This document shows, piece by piece, positions 1 through 7,994 of a stretch of 64,000 bases of DNA. How positions within the stretch are numbered: the stretch's first letter is position 1; every line of letters starts with the position of its first letter. The notes beneath the pieces are model-generated. The model was given only the letters and a program-made list of their open reading frames with translations, had not been told where the DNA came from and did no database searches. The stretch is taken from the NCBI RefSeq assembly GCF_014397245.1, contig NZ_JACLHY010000008.1, positions 124,001-188,000 of the forward strand, in the 5' to 3' direction. A program made the translations under genes and the position numbers. This DNA comes from Arenibacter arenosicollis (GTDB lineage: Bacteria > Bacteroidota > Bacteroidia > Flavobacteriales > Flavobacteriaceae).

Positions 1-67
1 TAAAAAAAGCAACCCCTCCAGTAAAAATCAGGAAAGACGTTAAAATAATGATGAGATCGGAATTCAT
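1..67 (-). CDS. N-terminus of a probable sodium/solute symporter (partial)
   Basis: An ATG at 67 on the minus strand lies 19 bases after the iolD stop and opens a frame that stays open to the window edge. Its 22 codons read MNSDLIIILTSFLIFTGGVA then FF, a hydrophobic first membrane segment of the kind that begins SSS-family sodium/solute symporters. The position as the next gene of the iol operon fits an inositol importer. That function is inference from context: only one membrane segment is visible and any polytopic membrane protein could begin this way. Confidence 0.55.
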   Translation of the reverse strand, partial: MNSDLIIILTSFLIFTGGVAFF

Positions 68-86
68 AAGGCTGGTTGGTTATGGT

Positions 87-1946
87 CTATAAATAATATT
101 TTTGGGTTTTCTTATTTTCCCTATAGGTTTCCAAAGATTTTTTGACGCCACTTTTCTCTGATACTTCGGCTACCGCTACATCCCACCAGGCAAATCCTGG
201 GACAGCTTTTTTACGGTCCACTTCAATATAGATTACCGTGGTCTTGTCTATGGTTTTTGCCTTTTTAAGGGCGGCATTTAATTCCTTTACATTTTTCACT
301 TTAATTACATGGGCTCCCATACTCGCAGCATTGGCCGCATAATCTATAGGCAATAATCCTCCATCCAATTGATCGGTCTCCTCATTTCTATATCTGTAAT
401 AAGTTCCAAAACCTTCGCTTCCAAGAGAACTGGACAAGCTTCCAATACTGGAATAGCCATCATTGTTCAATAAAACAATTGTTAGTTTCTGTTTTTCTTG
501 GATTGATGTCACGATTTCCTGAGACATCATTAGGTAACTGCCATCGCCCACCATTACATATATTTCACTTTCAGGCCGTGCCATTTTAGCACCCAATCCA
601 CCGGCAATTTCGTAGCCCATGCAAGAATAACCGTATTCCAGGTGGAAGCCTTTGGGGTTTCTGGTCCTCCACAATTTATGAAGGTCTCCAGGTAGGCTGC
701 CTGCGGCACAGAGTACTATATCCTCTGGGTTCGAAAATGAATTTACAGCTCCGATCACTTCCCCTTGAAATGCGGGCACTTCATTCTTTTCGGCATAGAT
801 ATCCGCTACAAATTGATCCCAGCTCTTATTAAAGTTTTCTACTTTTTCACTATAATCCGCGCTTACTTTAAAATTGGACAGCTCCTTATCCAAGGTTTCC
901 AATATGGCCTTAGCATCCCCTACCAAAGGAAGTGCTCCATGCTTAAAGGAATCGAATTCCGTAATATTTATATTGATAAAACGGACATTGGGATCCTGAA
1001 ATGCGGATTTGGAGATGGTAGTAAAATCACTATATCTTGTACCGACCCCTATAACCAGATCGGCCTCTTTGGCTATCTCTATGGCCCCTGGTGTTCCTGT
1101 TACCCCAGCTGCTCCCAGGTTCTGTGGTTCGTTATAATCCAAGGAACCCTTTCCCGCAAAGGTTTCGGCCACAGGTATCCCCGTTCTATTGACCAATTTT
1201 TTTAATATTGCCGTTGCATCGCTATAAATAGCACCACCACCCGCAATGACCATAGGTCTTTTACTTTTTTTGATTTGCTCAATTGCCCTTGCCAATAGCG
1301 TTTGATCTGGCATAGTTCTACCTATATGCCAAACACGCTTCTGGAACATTTCTTCTGGAAAATCAAAGGCTTCTGCCTGAACATCCTGTGGAATGCACAA
1401 GGTAACGGTACCTGTTTCGGCCTGGGAGGTGAGTACCCGCATTACTTCGGGCAAGGCTGTAATCAATTGTTCCGGTCTATTAATTCTATCCCAATATTTA
1501 GAAACGGGCTTAAAACAATCATTGACCGATATATCCTGGGTTACATTGGATTCCAATTGTTGCAATACCGGTGCAACCTGTCTTGTGGCAAATATGTCAC
1601 CTGGAATTAGGAGTACAGGAATCCTATTAATAGTGGCCGCCGCAGCACCAGTAAGCATATTGGTGGCTCCCGGACCAATAGAAGATGTACAGACGAAGGT
1701 TTGCAACCTATTCTTTACTTTGGCAAAAGCTGCAGCAGTATGCACCATTCCCTGTTCGTTCCTAGCTACGTAATATGGGAAATCCAAGTTTTGGTGAAGT
1801 GCCTGTCCTATACCCGCCACATTTCCATGCCCCAAAATTCCAAAACAACCTGCAAAAAATTTATTCTGAACGCCATCACGCTCTACATATTGGTTCTTAA
1901 GATATTCAATTGTGGCCTGGGCCACCGTAAGTCTTTTTGTTTTCAT
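87..1946 (-). CDS. iolD: 3D-(3,5/4)-trihydroxycyclohexane-1,2-dione hydrolase, IolD
   Basis: This is a ThDP-dependent enzyme of 619 aa that opens the ring of trihydroxycyclohexane-dione to 5-deoxy-glucuronate in myo-inositol catabolism. The N-terminal ThDP-pyrimidine domain has the catalytic Glu in ARNEQG and a SSIGPGATNM stretch. The middle domain has the TPP-enzyme central fold. The C-terminal domain has the cofactor motif GDGSYLMM followed about 25 residues later by NNDGYSS. The frame can be extended upstream to 2024, but that adds 26 residues overlapping iolC, so I start at the ATG at 1946, which gives MKTKRLTVAQ and an 11-base gap after iolC. It is the fourth gene of the iolJ-iolB-iolC-iolD operon. 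Length matches the family, and nothing is missing. Confidence 0.95.
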   Translation of the reverse strand: MKTKRLTVAQATIEYLKNQYVERDGVQNKFFAGCFGILGHGNVAGIGQALHQNLDFPYYVARNEQGMVHTAAAFAKVKNRLQTFVCTSSIGPGATNMLTGAAAATINRIPVLLIPGDIFATRQVAPVLQQLESNVTQDISVNDCFKPVSKYWDRINRPEQLITALPEVMRVLTSQAETGTVTLCIPQDVQAEAFDFPEEMFQKRVWHIGRTMPDQTLLARAIEQIKKSKRPMVIAGGGAIYSDATAILKKLVNRTGIPVAETFAGKGSLDYNEPQNLGAAGVTGTPGAIEIAKEADLVIGVGTRYSDFTTISKSAFQDPNVRFININITEFDSFKHGALPLVGDAKAILETLDKELSNFKVSADYSEKVENFNKSWDQFVADIYAEKNEVPAFQGEVIGAVNSFSNPEDIVLCAAGSLPGDLHKLWRTRNPKGFHLEYGYSCMGYEIAGGLGAKMARPESEIYVMVGDGSYLMMSQEIVTSIQEKQKLTIVLLNNDGYSSIGSLSSSLGSEGFGTYYRYRNEETDQLDGGLLPIDYAANAASMGAHVIKVKNVKELNAALKKAKTIDKTTVIYIEVDRKKAVPGFAWWDVAVAEVSEKSGVKKSLETYRENKKTQKYYL

Positions 1947-1957
1947 CGCTATATAAA

Positions 1958-2971
1958 TTAAAATCCGCCCTTCTGCTTTATAAAGTCCATGGATTCTTCC
2001 AAGGTTGGCATAAAATTGGCACAACCCTTTTTAGTAACCACTTGCGCACCACTGGCATTACCCATTCGGCATGCCTTTTTTAAATCCCATCCTTGTAGTA
2101 TTCCATATAGGAATCCGCTGGCAAAGGCATCACCTGCACCCAGCACATTCAAAACCTCAACCGGAAACCCGGGAACATCCTCCCTGGAACCATCTTTTTG
2201 GTATATACTGGCGCCCTTTTCCCCTCGCTTTACGATCAGTGTCTCTATGCCAGAGGATAGCAGTTGCTTAATAGACACATCTATATCCCCTTTGATTTCC
2301 GGAGCGGAAATCTGTTGTTCCTTTATGGTCACTTGTGAGGAATCGATGAGCGTAGCGGCAAGAATCTCCTCTTCGGTACCAATTGCCATTTTCACTCGTG
2401 GCAAAATAGCCCTTATTGTCAGTCCAAATGCCCTGTAATCATGCCATTGGTCCGCTCTAAAATCCAGATCGAGAACTACGTCGACATCATTTCTATTAGC
2501 GATTTCAGTGGCATAAAAAGTAGCACTCCTAGTAGGTTCTATATTTAACGCAGTACCATTGATCAACAATATTTTGTAGTCCGGAATATTGGCTTTGTCC
2601 ACGTCATCAATATCTACCTGACTATCGGCCGCATTGTCCCTGTAGTACACCAAGGGAAATTTATCCGGAGGTTCTATTCCCAGGACAACCGCACTACTCC
2701 TAGTCCCATTTTTTACGGGAATACAATGCGTGTTTACCCCCTCCCCATTCAAGAAATTTAGGATAAACTCACCAACCTTGTCATTACCTACCGCGGTCAA
2801 AAGACTGGCATTAACACCCAATCTTGCACATCCGACGGCTATATTGAGCGGAGATCCTCCCACAAAGGCATCAAACCCTTTAATATCATTAAATGGTGAA
2901 CCAATATTCTGTGAATAAAGATCAATACTAGATCTTCCAAACGTGATTACATCAAACTTTTTATCGCTCAT
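1958..2971 (-). CDS. iolC: 5-dehydro-2-deoxygluconokinase, IolC
   Basis: A PfkB/ribokinase-family sugar kinase of 337 aa that phosphorylates 5-dehydro-2-deoxy-gluconate, the step after IolB. The start has the family pattern DVITFGRSSIDLY with the GG signature in FVGGSPLNIAVGCARLG (about residues 37-53). The second PfkB signature, VLGAGDAFASGFLYG near residue 275, carries the catalytic Asp. It lies 6 bases after iolB and 11 bases before iolD, so translation is probably coupled. The family alone could be another sugar kinase, but the flanking iolB and iolD make IolC the clear choice. Confidence 0.93.
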   Translation of the reverse strand: MSDKKFDVITFGRSSIDLYSQNIGSPFNDIKGFDAFVGGSPLNIAVGCARLGVNASLLTAVGNDKVGEFILNFLNGEGVNTHCIPVKNGTRSSAVVLGIEPPDKFPLVYYRDNAADSQVDIDDVDKANIPDYKILLINGTALNIEPTRSATFYATEIANRNDVDVVLDLDFRADQWHDYRAFGLTIRAILPRVKMAIGTEEEILAATLIDSSQVTIKEQQISAPEIKGDIDVSIKQLLSSGIETLIVKRGEKGASIYQKDGSREDVPGFPVEVLNVLGAGDAFASGFLYGILQGWDLKKACRMGNASGAQVVTKKGCANFMPTLEESMDFIKQKGGF

Positions 2972-2977
2972 TTTAAA

Positions 2978-3853
2978 TTATTGTTTATTCATTTCCGCTG
3001 TTACCAAGGGCAATCTTTTGTCTTTTGAGGTCCAGGAATCATAAATCCATTCATGATCCGGGTCTGTGGTATTGGCCAAGCATTGGTCCGTACCGGCCAA
3101 GAAATTAAGATAATAACAGTGAAATCCGTGTTCCGCCACCACTGGATGAAAACCCTTGGGTATCATTACCACGTCATTATGTCTAGGTCTAACAATCTCG
3201 TCCAAGGATCTATCCTTGGTATAGACCTGCTGAATAGCATATGCCTCCGGTTTTTGAAACTTATAGAAATACGTTTCCTCCTGTATTGGTTCCAAAACCG
3301 TTCCTTCAGCGTCTACTATCCGCTCATCGTGTTTATGGGCAGGGAAGGAACTCCAATTGCCAGAAGGAGTATATACTTCACGCACCACTATTTTACTACA
3401 ACCAAAACCCGGTGGCACCAAATCATTGAACTGTCGGGTAGCATTGTCACCACCAAAAATAACCACGGGAGTATCCTCTGGAGTTACGAATTTTGCAGGA
3501 AAATCCTCATCTACCTTGCACCAACCGTACCCTATGTCCAAAGTATCGCTCATAGCCGTTAATGTGAATTTGCTATTTCGCGACAGATAAAGAGTATGGG
3601 CCACCCCGCTAAAAACATCCTTTCTGCCATTTTTTGTTTCCCAGTTTCCCTTATCGCTTTCCACCTTAAAATTGCCACTCAATAACACTATGACCATTTC
3701 GTTATCCTTGGTATCGTGTTGCCAAGTTTCCCCCTTGGTCATTAACCTTGCCTCAAAATTGAGATATTCCCAGTTGGCCGATGCCGGTGTAATTTGATGA
3801 TATACCCCGGTTTTGGATTTTGGTTTTATCTGCAAATGTGAATTATGTTCCAT
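2978..3853 (-). CDS. iolB: 5-deoxy-glucuronate isomerase, IolB
   Basis: A KduI/IolB-type cupin of 291 aa that isomerises 5-deoxy-glucuronate to 5-dehydro-2-deoxy-gluconate. The second cupin half shows the expected metal-site pattern: PAHKHDER, then EETYFYKF with a conserved Glu, then PKGFHPVVAEHGFHCYYLNF, giving three His and a Glu. Length is slightly above the usual 270 residues. It is co-directional with iolJ (11-base gap) and iolC (6-base gap). The enzyme is cytoplasmic; no signal peptide is present. Confidence 0.94.
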   Translation of the reverse strand: MEHNSHLQIKPKSKTGVYHQITPASANWEYLNFEARLMTKGETWQHDTKDNEMVIVLLSGNFKVESDKGNWETKNGRKDVFSGVAHTLYLSRNSKFTLTAMSDTLDIGYGWCKVDEDFPAKFVTPEDTPVVIFGGDNATRQFNDLVPPGFGCSKIVVREVYTPSGNWSSFPAHKHDERIVDAEGTVLEPIQEETYFYKFQKPEAYAIQQVYTKDRSLDEIVRPRHNDVVMIPKGFHPVVAEHGFHCYYLNFLAGTDQCLANTTDPDHEWIYDSWTSKDKRLPLVTAEMNKQ

Positions 3854-3864
3854 AATTTTTAATT

Positions 3865-4806
3865 TTAAAATTTTAAGTCGCTCACTTTCCCGGTGGCACC
3901 CAATAGATCGAACTTTTCCAGCATAAATTTTTCGTACTCCGCCATATAGGTCTTGCCTGGAATAACGGGGTCGAAAAGCTCTGGAGTATCCCTGAAGAAT
4001 TCCCTATGCACCCTGGTCCACAATAGTCTGGTATCTGTTGCTATATTGATTTTACAAACTCCATAGGCAATGGATTTAACAATCTCATCGGGCGAAACCC
4101 CGGAGGCACCTTCATTCAAATTCCCTCCTGCCTTGTTGATCCGTTCTATTTCCTCCAAATTAACGGCAGAGCCACCATGCAACACTATAGGAAAATTAGG
4201 CAATCTGCGCTGAATCTCCTCCAATATTTTAAACTGAATACCGTCTCCACCAGAAAATTTATAAGCTCCATGACTGGTGCCTACTGCAACCGCCAAACTA
4301 TCACATCCTGTTAATTCCACAAATTCCTGCACTTCGGACGGCTGGGTATATTTGGCATGTTTTTCGTCTACGGACAGATCATCTTCCACACCACTTAACA
4401 CCCCCAGTTCCGCCTCTACTACAATGTTCTTTTTACGGGCCTTCTCCACTACTGCCTTGGTCCTTTTTACGTTCCCATCAAAACTATCATGGGAGGCATC
4501 GATCATAATGGAGTCATAATCGTTGGATTGAATAGCATTAAAAGCATGTTCCTCGTTCCCATGATCCATATGAACGGAGAATACTGCTCTGGGATGAATT
4601 TTGGAGGCCGCGGTTATCATGGCCATAAGCATTTCAGGATGGGCGTAATTCCGTGCTGCAGGTGTAATTTGCACCATAAAAGGTGCATTGGCTTTTTCCC
4701 CGGAGCTAAAAAGTCCGTGGACCTGTTCCATGGTAAAAACATTTACAGCTGGAATGGCAAACTTGCCATAACAATGTTCAAATAATATTTTGGGCGAAAC
4801 TTGCAT
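3865..4806 (-). CDS. iolJ: Class II aldolase, probable 6-phospho-5-dehydro-2-deoxygluconate aldolase, IolJ
   Basis: A class II (zinc) fructose-bisphosphate aldolase-family protein of 313 aa. Family hallmarks are present: SVHMDHG (residues 77-83, zinc His and catalytic Asp), EAELG near residue 133, GTSHGAYKF with a zinc His, and VLHGGSA with the third zinc His plus the phosphate-binding Gly-Gly-Ser. The final NIATDTRL also fits. In an iol operon such a protein cleaves 6-phospho-5-dehydro-2-deoxygluconate to DHAP and malonate semialdehyde; this assignment over a glycolytic aldolase rests on position as the first gene of the operon. A perfect palindromic operator sits 93 bases upstream. The ATG at 4806 is the only good start; it falls in a TTGCATGCAA stretch that is probably chance. 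Confidence 0.85.
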   Translation of the reverse strand: MQVSPKILFEHCYGKFAIPAVNVFTMEQVHGLFSSGEKANAPFMVQITPAARNYAHPEMLMAMITAASKIHPRAVFSVHMDHGNEEHAFNAIQSNDYDSIMIDASHDSFDGNVKRTKAVVEKARKKNIVVEAELGVLSGVEDDLSVDEKHAKYTQPSEVQEFVELTGCDSLAVAVGTSHGAYKFSGGDGIQFKILEEIQRRLPNFPIVLHGGSAVNLEEIERINKAGGNLNEGASGVSPDEIVKSIAYGVCKINIATDTRLLWTRVHREFFRDTPELFDPVIPGKTYMAEYEKFMLEKFDLLGATGKVSDLKF

Positions 4807-4898
4807 GCAAAATTTAGATATAATTATTTATAGCCTTAATATATTATACAAATAACAATAAATAATTGATGTTTCGAAGAATTCCGTATTAAAAGTCT

Positions 4899-4914
4899 AT
4901 GCAAAGGTTTGCAT
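4899..4914. promoter_or_regulatory. Probable LacI-family operator upstream of iolJ
   Basis: ATGCAAAGGTTTGCAT consists of perfect 7-base inverted arms (ATGCAAA/TTTGCAT) around GG. It lies in the 141-base gap between the end of lacI and the start of iolJ. The identical 16-mer recurs at 11026-11041 before susC. Size and symmetry suit a LacI-family dimer. Confidence 0.8.
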
Positions 4915-4947
4915 AATTACAGAATTATTTCACTCTAGAGGTAGTAA

Positions 4948-5973
4948 TTAATTTGCTTTGGAAGAAGCCCTAATAACGAGTTCTGGTTTAAAGACTTCCT
5001 TTCGAAACTCCAGTGTGGTATTCTTGTTGTTCAAATGACTTAATAAAATTCTGGCAGATAGCATTCCCATACTGTAAACCGGTTGCCAAACGGTAGATAA
5101 GGAGGGTGTAATAAACGAGGAATGCGGTTCATCGTCAAAGCCTAAAACAGAGACCTCTTCGGGAATTTTCAAACCCATTTTTTTGGCGATGTGCATGGCA
5201 GAAATTGCGATATTATCGTTGTAGGCAAAAATGGCGTCCGGACGTTCTTTCAATTCCAATAATTTTTTTGTCGGTTTTATGCCATCTTTATGTGAAAACC
5301 CTGGTACATGAACAATGTGTTTCCCATTAACGGGTATGTTGTTTTTTTCCAGTGCATCCAGATAACCCTGAAGCCTGTGTTCGGTGGTACTCAAATTCAA
5401 GGGACCCCCAAGGTGCGCAATGTTCTTGCAGCCCGTTCCAATTAAATATTCCACAGCCTGAAATGCCCCATGATAATCATCGACCAATACTTTATCAGCT
5501 TCCAATCCAGGACAGTCCCTATCAAAAACCACCACAGGGATCCCGCTTTTTTGAAGCCTTCGAAAATGATCAAAATTCTTGGTCTCCGACGATGGCGATA
5601 CCAAGACCCCATCTATCTGAATCTTTGACAGCTTCTTTACAATGGTCATTTCCTCCTCATAGGATTCATTGGACAAGCAAATCATGATATTGAACTCGGA
5701 ATTAACAATCACGTCCTGAATACCGGTAATTATTGCGGAAAAAAAATGACCAGTAATTTCTGGTACTATAACCCCAATGGTATTGGATTTTTTTTGCAAC
5801 AGGTTTAAAGCCAAAAGATTGGGCTGATAATCCAACTCTTCTGCCAGTGCCTTTACTGCATCCTTGGTTTCCTTTTTTATTGCTGGATGATCATTCAAGG
5901 CTCTGGACACTGTTGAAGGAGCTATGTTGAGCTCGCGCGCAATGTCTTTAATAGTAACGCGGCCTTTCTTCAT
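4948..5973 (-). CDS. LacI-family transcriptional regulator of the inositol locus
   Basis: A 341-aa LacI/GalR regulator. The helix-turn-helix occupies about residues 6-25 (VTIKDIARELNIAPSTVSRA) and is followed by the hinge helix (NLLALNLLQKKSNTIGVIVP). The rest is a periplasmic-binding-protein-like sensor domain with the usual GFDDEP and STVWQP motifs. It is transcribed toward iolJ and followed by the palindrome at 4899-4914; the same palindrome precedes the susC gene upstream. I infer that it senses an inositol-pathway ligand and controls both units. No copy of the palindrome is seen in its own upstream region (5974-6235), so autoregulation is not evident. Confidence 0.9.
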   Translation of the reverse strand: MKKGRVTIKDIARELNIAPSTVSRALNDHPAIKKETKDAVKALAEELDYQPNLLALNLLQKKSNTIGVIVPEITGHFFSAIITGIQDVIVNSEFNIMICLSNESYEEEMTIVKKLSKIQIDGVLVSPSSETKNFDHFRRLQKSGIPVVVFDRDCPGLEADKVLVDDYHGAFQAVEYLIGTGCKNIAHLGGPLNLSTTEHRLQGYLDALEKNNIPVNGKHIVHVPGFSHKDGIKPTKKLLELKERPDAIFAYNDNIAISAMHIAKKMGLKIPEEVSVLGFDDEPHSSFITPSLSTVWQPVYSMGMLSARILLSHLNNKNTTLEFRKEVFKPELVIRASSKAN

Positions 5974-6235
5974 AATAAATTGTCATTTCCAATCCGTACT
6001 TCCCTTTTCATATTCACATTTATTACAAGATGTCAACCCTATGAAACCAAAAAATTTCATCTAACCAATTATGGCCCCAAATTAGGGAATTGAACAAGGT
6101 AACCAAAATACAACAAAAATTCTAAATTAGCTTGCAAAGTTAAACCCATGAAAAATAATTAATCATGATATGTTGAAGCGTCTTTAAATAGAATGTCTTA
6201 AGAATTATTTTCATATTCTATATAACCCTAAAAGC

Positions 6236-6269
6236 AATAAGGGCGAGCAAAAATTTGCCCGCCCTTATT
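6236..6269 (-). terminator. Terminator hairpin after susD
   Basis: The arms AATAAGGGCGAGCAAA and TTTGCCCGCCCTTATT pair over 16 positions with one mismatch around a two-base loop, 22 bases past the susD stop on the minus strand. It separates the susCD transcript from lacI. The remaining AT-rich spacer to lacI (5974-6235) holds nothing else I recognise. Confidence 0.8.
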
Positions 6270-6290
6270 AATATTAACACTTAACTATTT

Positions 6291-7976
6291 CTAATATCCA
6301 GCGTTTTGAACCAAATAACCGTCAAGAATTGAGGCGCCATCAACAGCACTTTGAGGAATTGGCATAAGACGCTTTTGGGGATCGGAATTTGTTTTTTCAG
6401 TATAAGAGTCCTCATACTTCCCAAAACGAATCATATCGGTCCGTCTTTGAAATTCCCAATAAAATTCAAATCCACGCTCACGATACAAAATGTCAAGATC
6501 CATTGCGTCAAGTGCCGGAGCTGTAAACCTAGCGGTTCTAGATGCTCTAACGAAATTAACATCGGCCAGTGCCGCACCGGCATCTCCCTTTCTTAGCATT
6601 GCTTCAGCACGCATTAGGTACATATCGGCCAAGCGCAGTACTACAAGATCAGGTTGTCCTTTGTTTCGGCCAGAATCTGAAGTTTTACTAAACTCATACT
6701 TCAACACCCTGTATCCGTTACTGTGCGAACTATTGGTAGTAAAATCGATCTCCAAGGAATGAAAAACTGGATCACCTACCTCGGACCTACGATTTATAAC
6801 AAGGTCCACTACATATTTATCACCTTCGCATCGTTCAAAGGGGTCGCCTCCTTGATCATGTTGCAATCCGTACAACAAGCCCCTATAAATACCTCTATCG
6901 ACCTCGAAATCTGCGGCGCTCACACATCCAGGTTCATTTATCAAATTATCCTTATGGAATCGGGGATCGGCATCTGCTGGATCCACATCGCCATAGGCAT
7001 CTACCCAGGTCTGATAAAAATCCGGAGTAATCGCTGCAGCATCAGTACCATTGGCACTAGGAAATTCTGGAAGTGGGTAAAAATCTCCGGACATAGAGAA
7101 ATAAGCCATGCGATTATGACCATCCAAATCTGGACGCTGATCAATAGCAAAAATCAATTCCTTGTTTGTATGATTTTCATCGTCAAAAATTTCAAAATAT
7201 TCTGCAGAAAGGGCGTGCTCACCAGAATTGATTACCTGATTTGTATATTGGATTACTGCATCCATATCTGCCGCACTGAAATTAGGTGTTCCATAAGGAT
7301 CTCTATATACGGCCGCATTTAAATAAATTCTAGCCAACAATGCTTGTACGCCAGTCTTTGTCATCCTTCCCGGGCCAACTGCAGTAGTGGTTGACAAATC
7401 CGGTTCAACGGCCTTCAACTCACTTATTAAATAATCAACTGCCTCACTCCCCCTTAATATTACGGATTGATCGTCAATATTATCCTTGACAAATACCAAA
7501 CCAAATGCGTCCAATAAAATATGGTTATAAAGCGCTCTCATAGCCTTGGCTTCTGCTAAATAAACCACCGCTTGAGGATTTGTTTCAGTTAAAGGCTCTA
7601 AGGCATTAATAGCACTTACGGATCTGGCTATATGTTTTGTAGTTCCTTCCCAAACATCTTTCATGATGGAATTTCCTGGAGTCATGGCATGACGGTATAA
7701 ATCCGAAAATTTACCTCCATCGCCCCAATCCGTACCGCCCCTATAGGGCAATATGGCTTCATCCGTTGAGATTTCTTGCATGGCAAAATATTTAGTATGC
7801 CTCCAAATATCATTATTTGCATTTGCATACACGGGAGCTATAGCTGCTACAGCTTCATCGATACCTTCAGTACTAGGATTCAAAGATTCGTCCAAAACAT
7901 TCTCTTCTAGATCCGTACAATTCCAACTTAATAACATGCTGCCGAACAACAATGCTAATTTTATCTTGTTTTTCAT
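6291..7976 (-). CDS. RagB/SusD-family nutrient-binding outer-membrane lipoprotein
   Basis: A 561-aa SusD homologue that caps the adjacent SusC channel and binds the ligand at the cell surface. The lipoprotein signal ends in LLSWNC (Cys20), followed by acidic and polar residues as expected for surface export. A TPR-rich helical core follows, with NYK-like segments such as VYLAEAKAMRALYNHILLDA, and the C-terminal RERGFEFYWEFQRRTDMIRFGKY typical of the SusD family. It lies 18 bases after susC. With the shared LacI operator, inositol or an inositol-containing compound is a candidate ligand, but the sequence does not show specificity. Confidence 0.93.
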   Translation of the reverse strand: MKNKIKLALLFGSMLLSWNCTDLEENVLDESLNPSTEGIDEAVAAIAPVYANANNDIWRHTKYFAMQEISTDEAILPYRGGTDWGDGGKFSDLYRHAMTPGNSIMKDVWEGTTKHIARSVSAINALEPLTETNPQAVVYLAEAKAMRALYNHILLDAFGLVFVKDNIDDQSVILRGSEAVDYLISELKAVEPDLSTTTAVGPGRMTKTGVQALLARIYLNAAVYRDPYGTPNFSAADMDAVIQYTNQVINSGEHALSAEYFEIFDDENHTNKELIFAIDQRPDLDGHNRMAYFSMSGDFYPLPEFPSANGTDAAAITPDFYQTWVDAYGDVDPADADPRFHKDNLINEPGCVSAADFEVDRGIYRGLLYGLQHDQGGDPFERCEGDKYVVDLVINRRSEVGDPVFHSLEIDFTTNSSHSNGYRVLKYEFSKTSDSGRNKGQPDLVVLRLADMYLMRAEAMLRKGDAGAALADVNFVRASRTARFTAPALDAMDLDILYRERGFEFYWEFQRRTDMIRFGKYEDSYTEKTNSDPQKRLMPIPQSAVDGASILDGYLVQNAGY

Positions 7977-7994
7977 ATCTAATTTTATTTTTTA

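Noticed and set aside
765-1205. 146-codon plus-strand frame inside iolD
   Set aside because: The opposite strand encodes a full-length IolD with intact ThDP motifs; the antisense product resembles nothing.
1947-2024. 26-residue N-terminal extension of IolD
   Set aside because: It would overlap the end of iolC and does not match the family start; the ATG at 1946 gives the usual N-terminus.
4801-4810. TTGCATGCAA palindrome at the iolJ start codon
   Set aside because: It shares only the TGCA core with the 16-bp operator, overlaps the start codon and codons 2-3, and is short enough to be chance.
6723-7322. 199-codon open frame antisense to susD
   Set aside because: It lies wholly inside a confident SusD gene on the other strand, has no start context and an unnatural composition; a shadow of the real gene.
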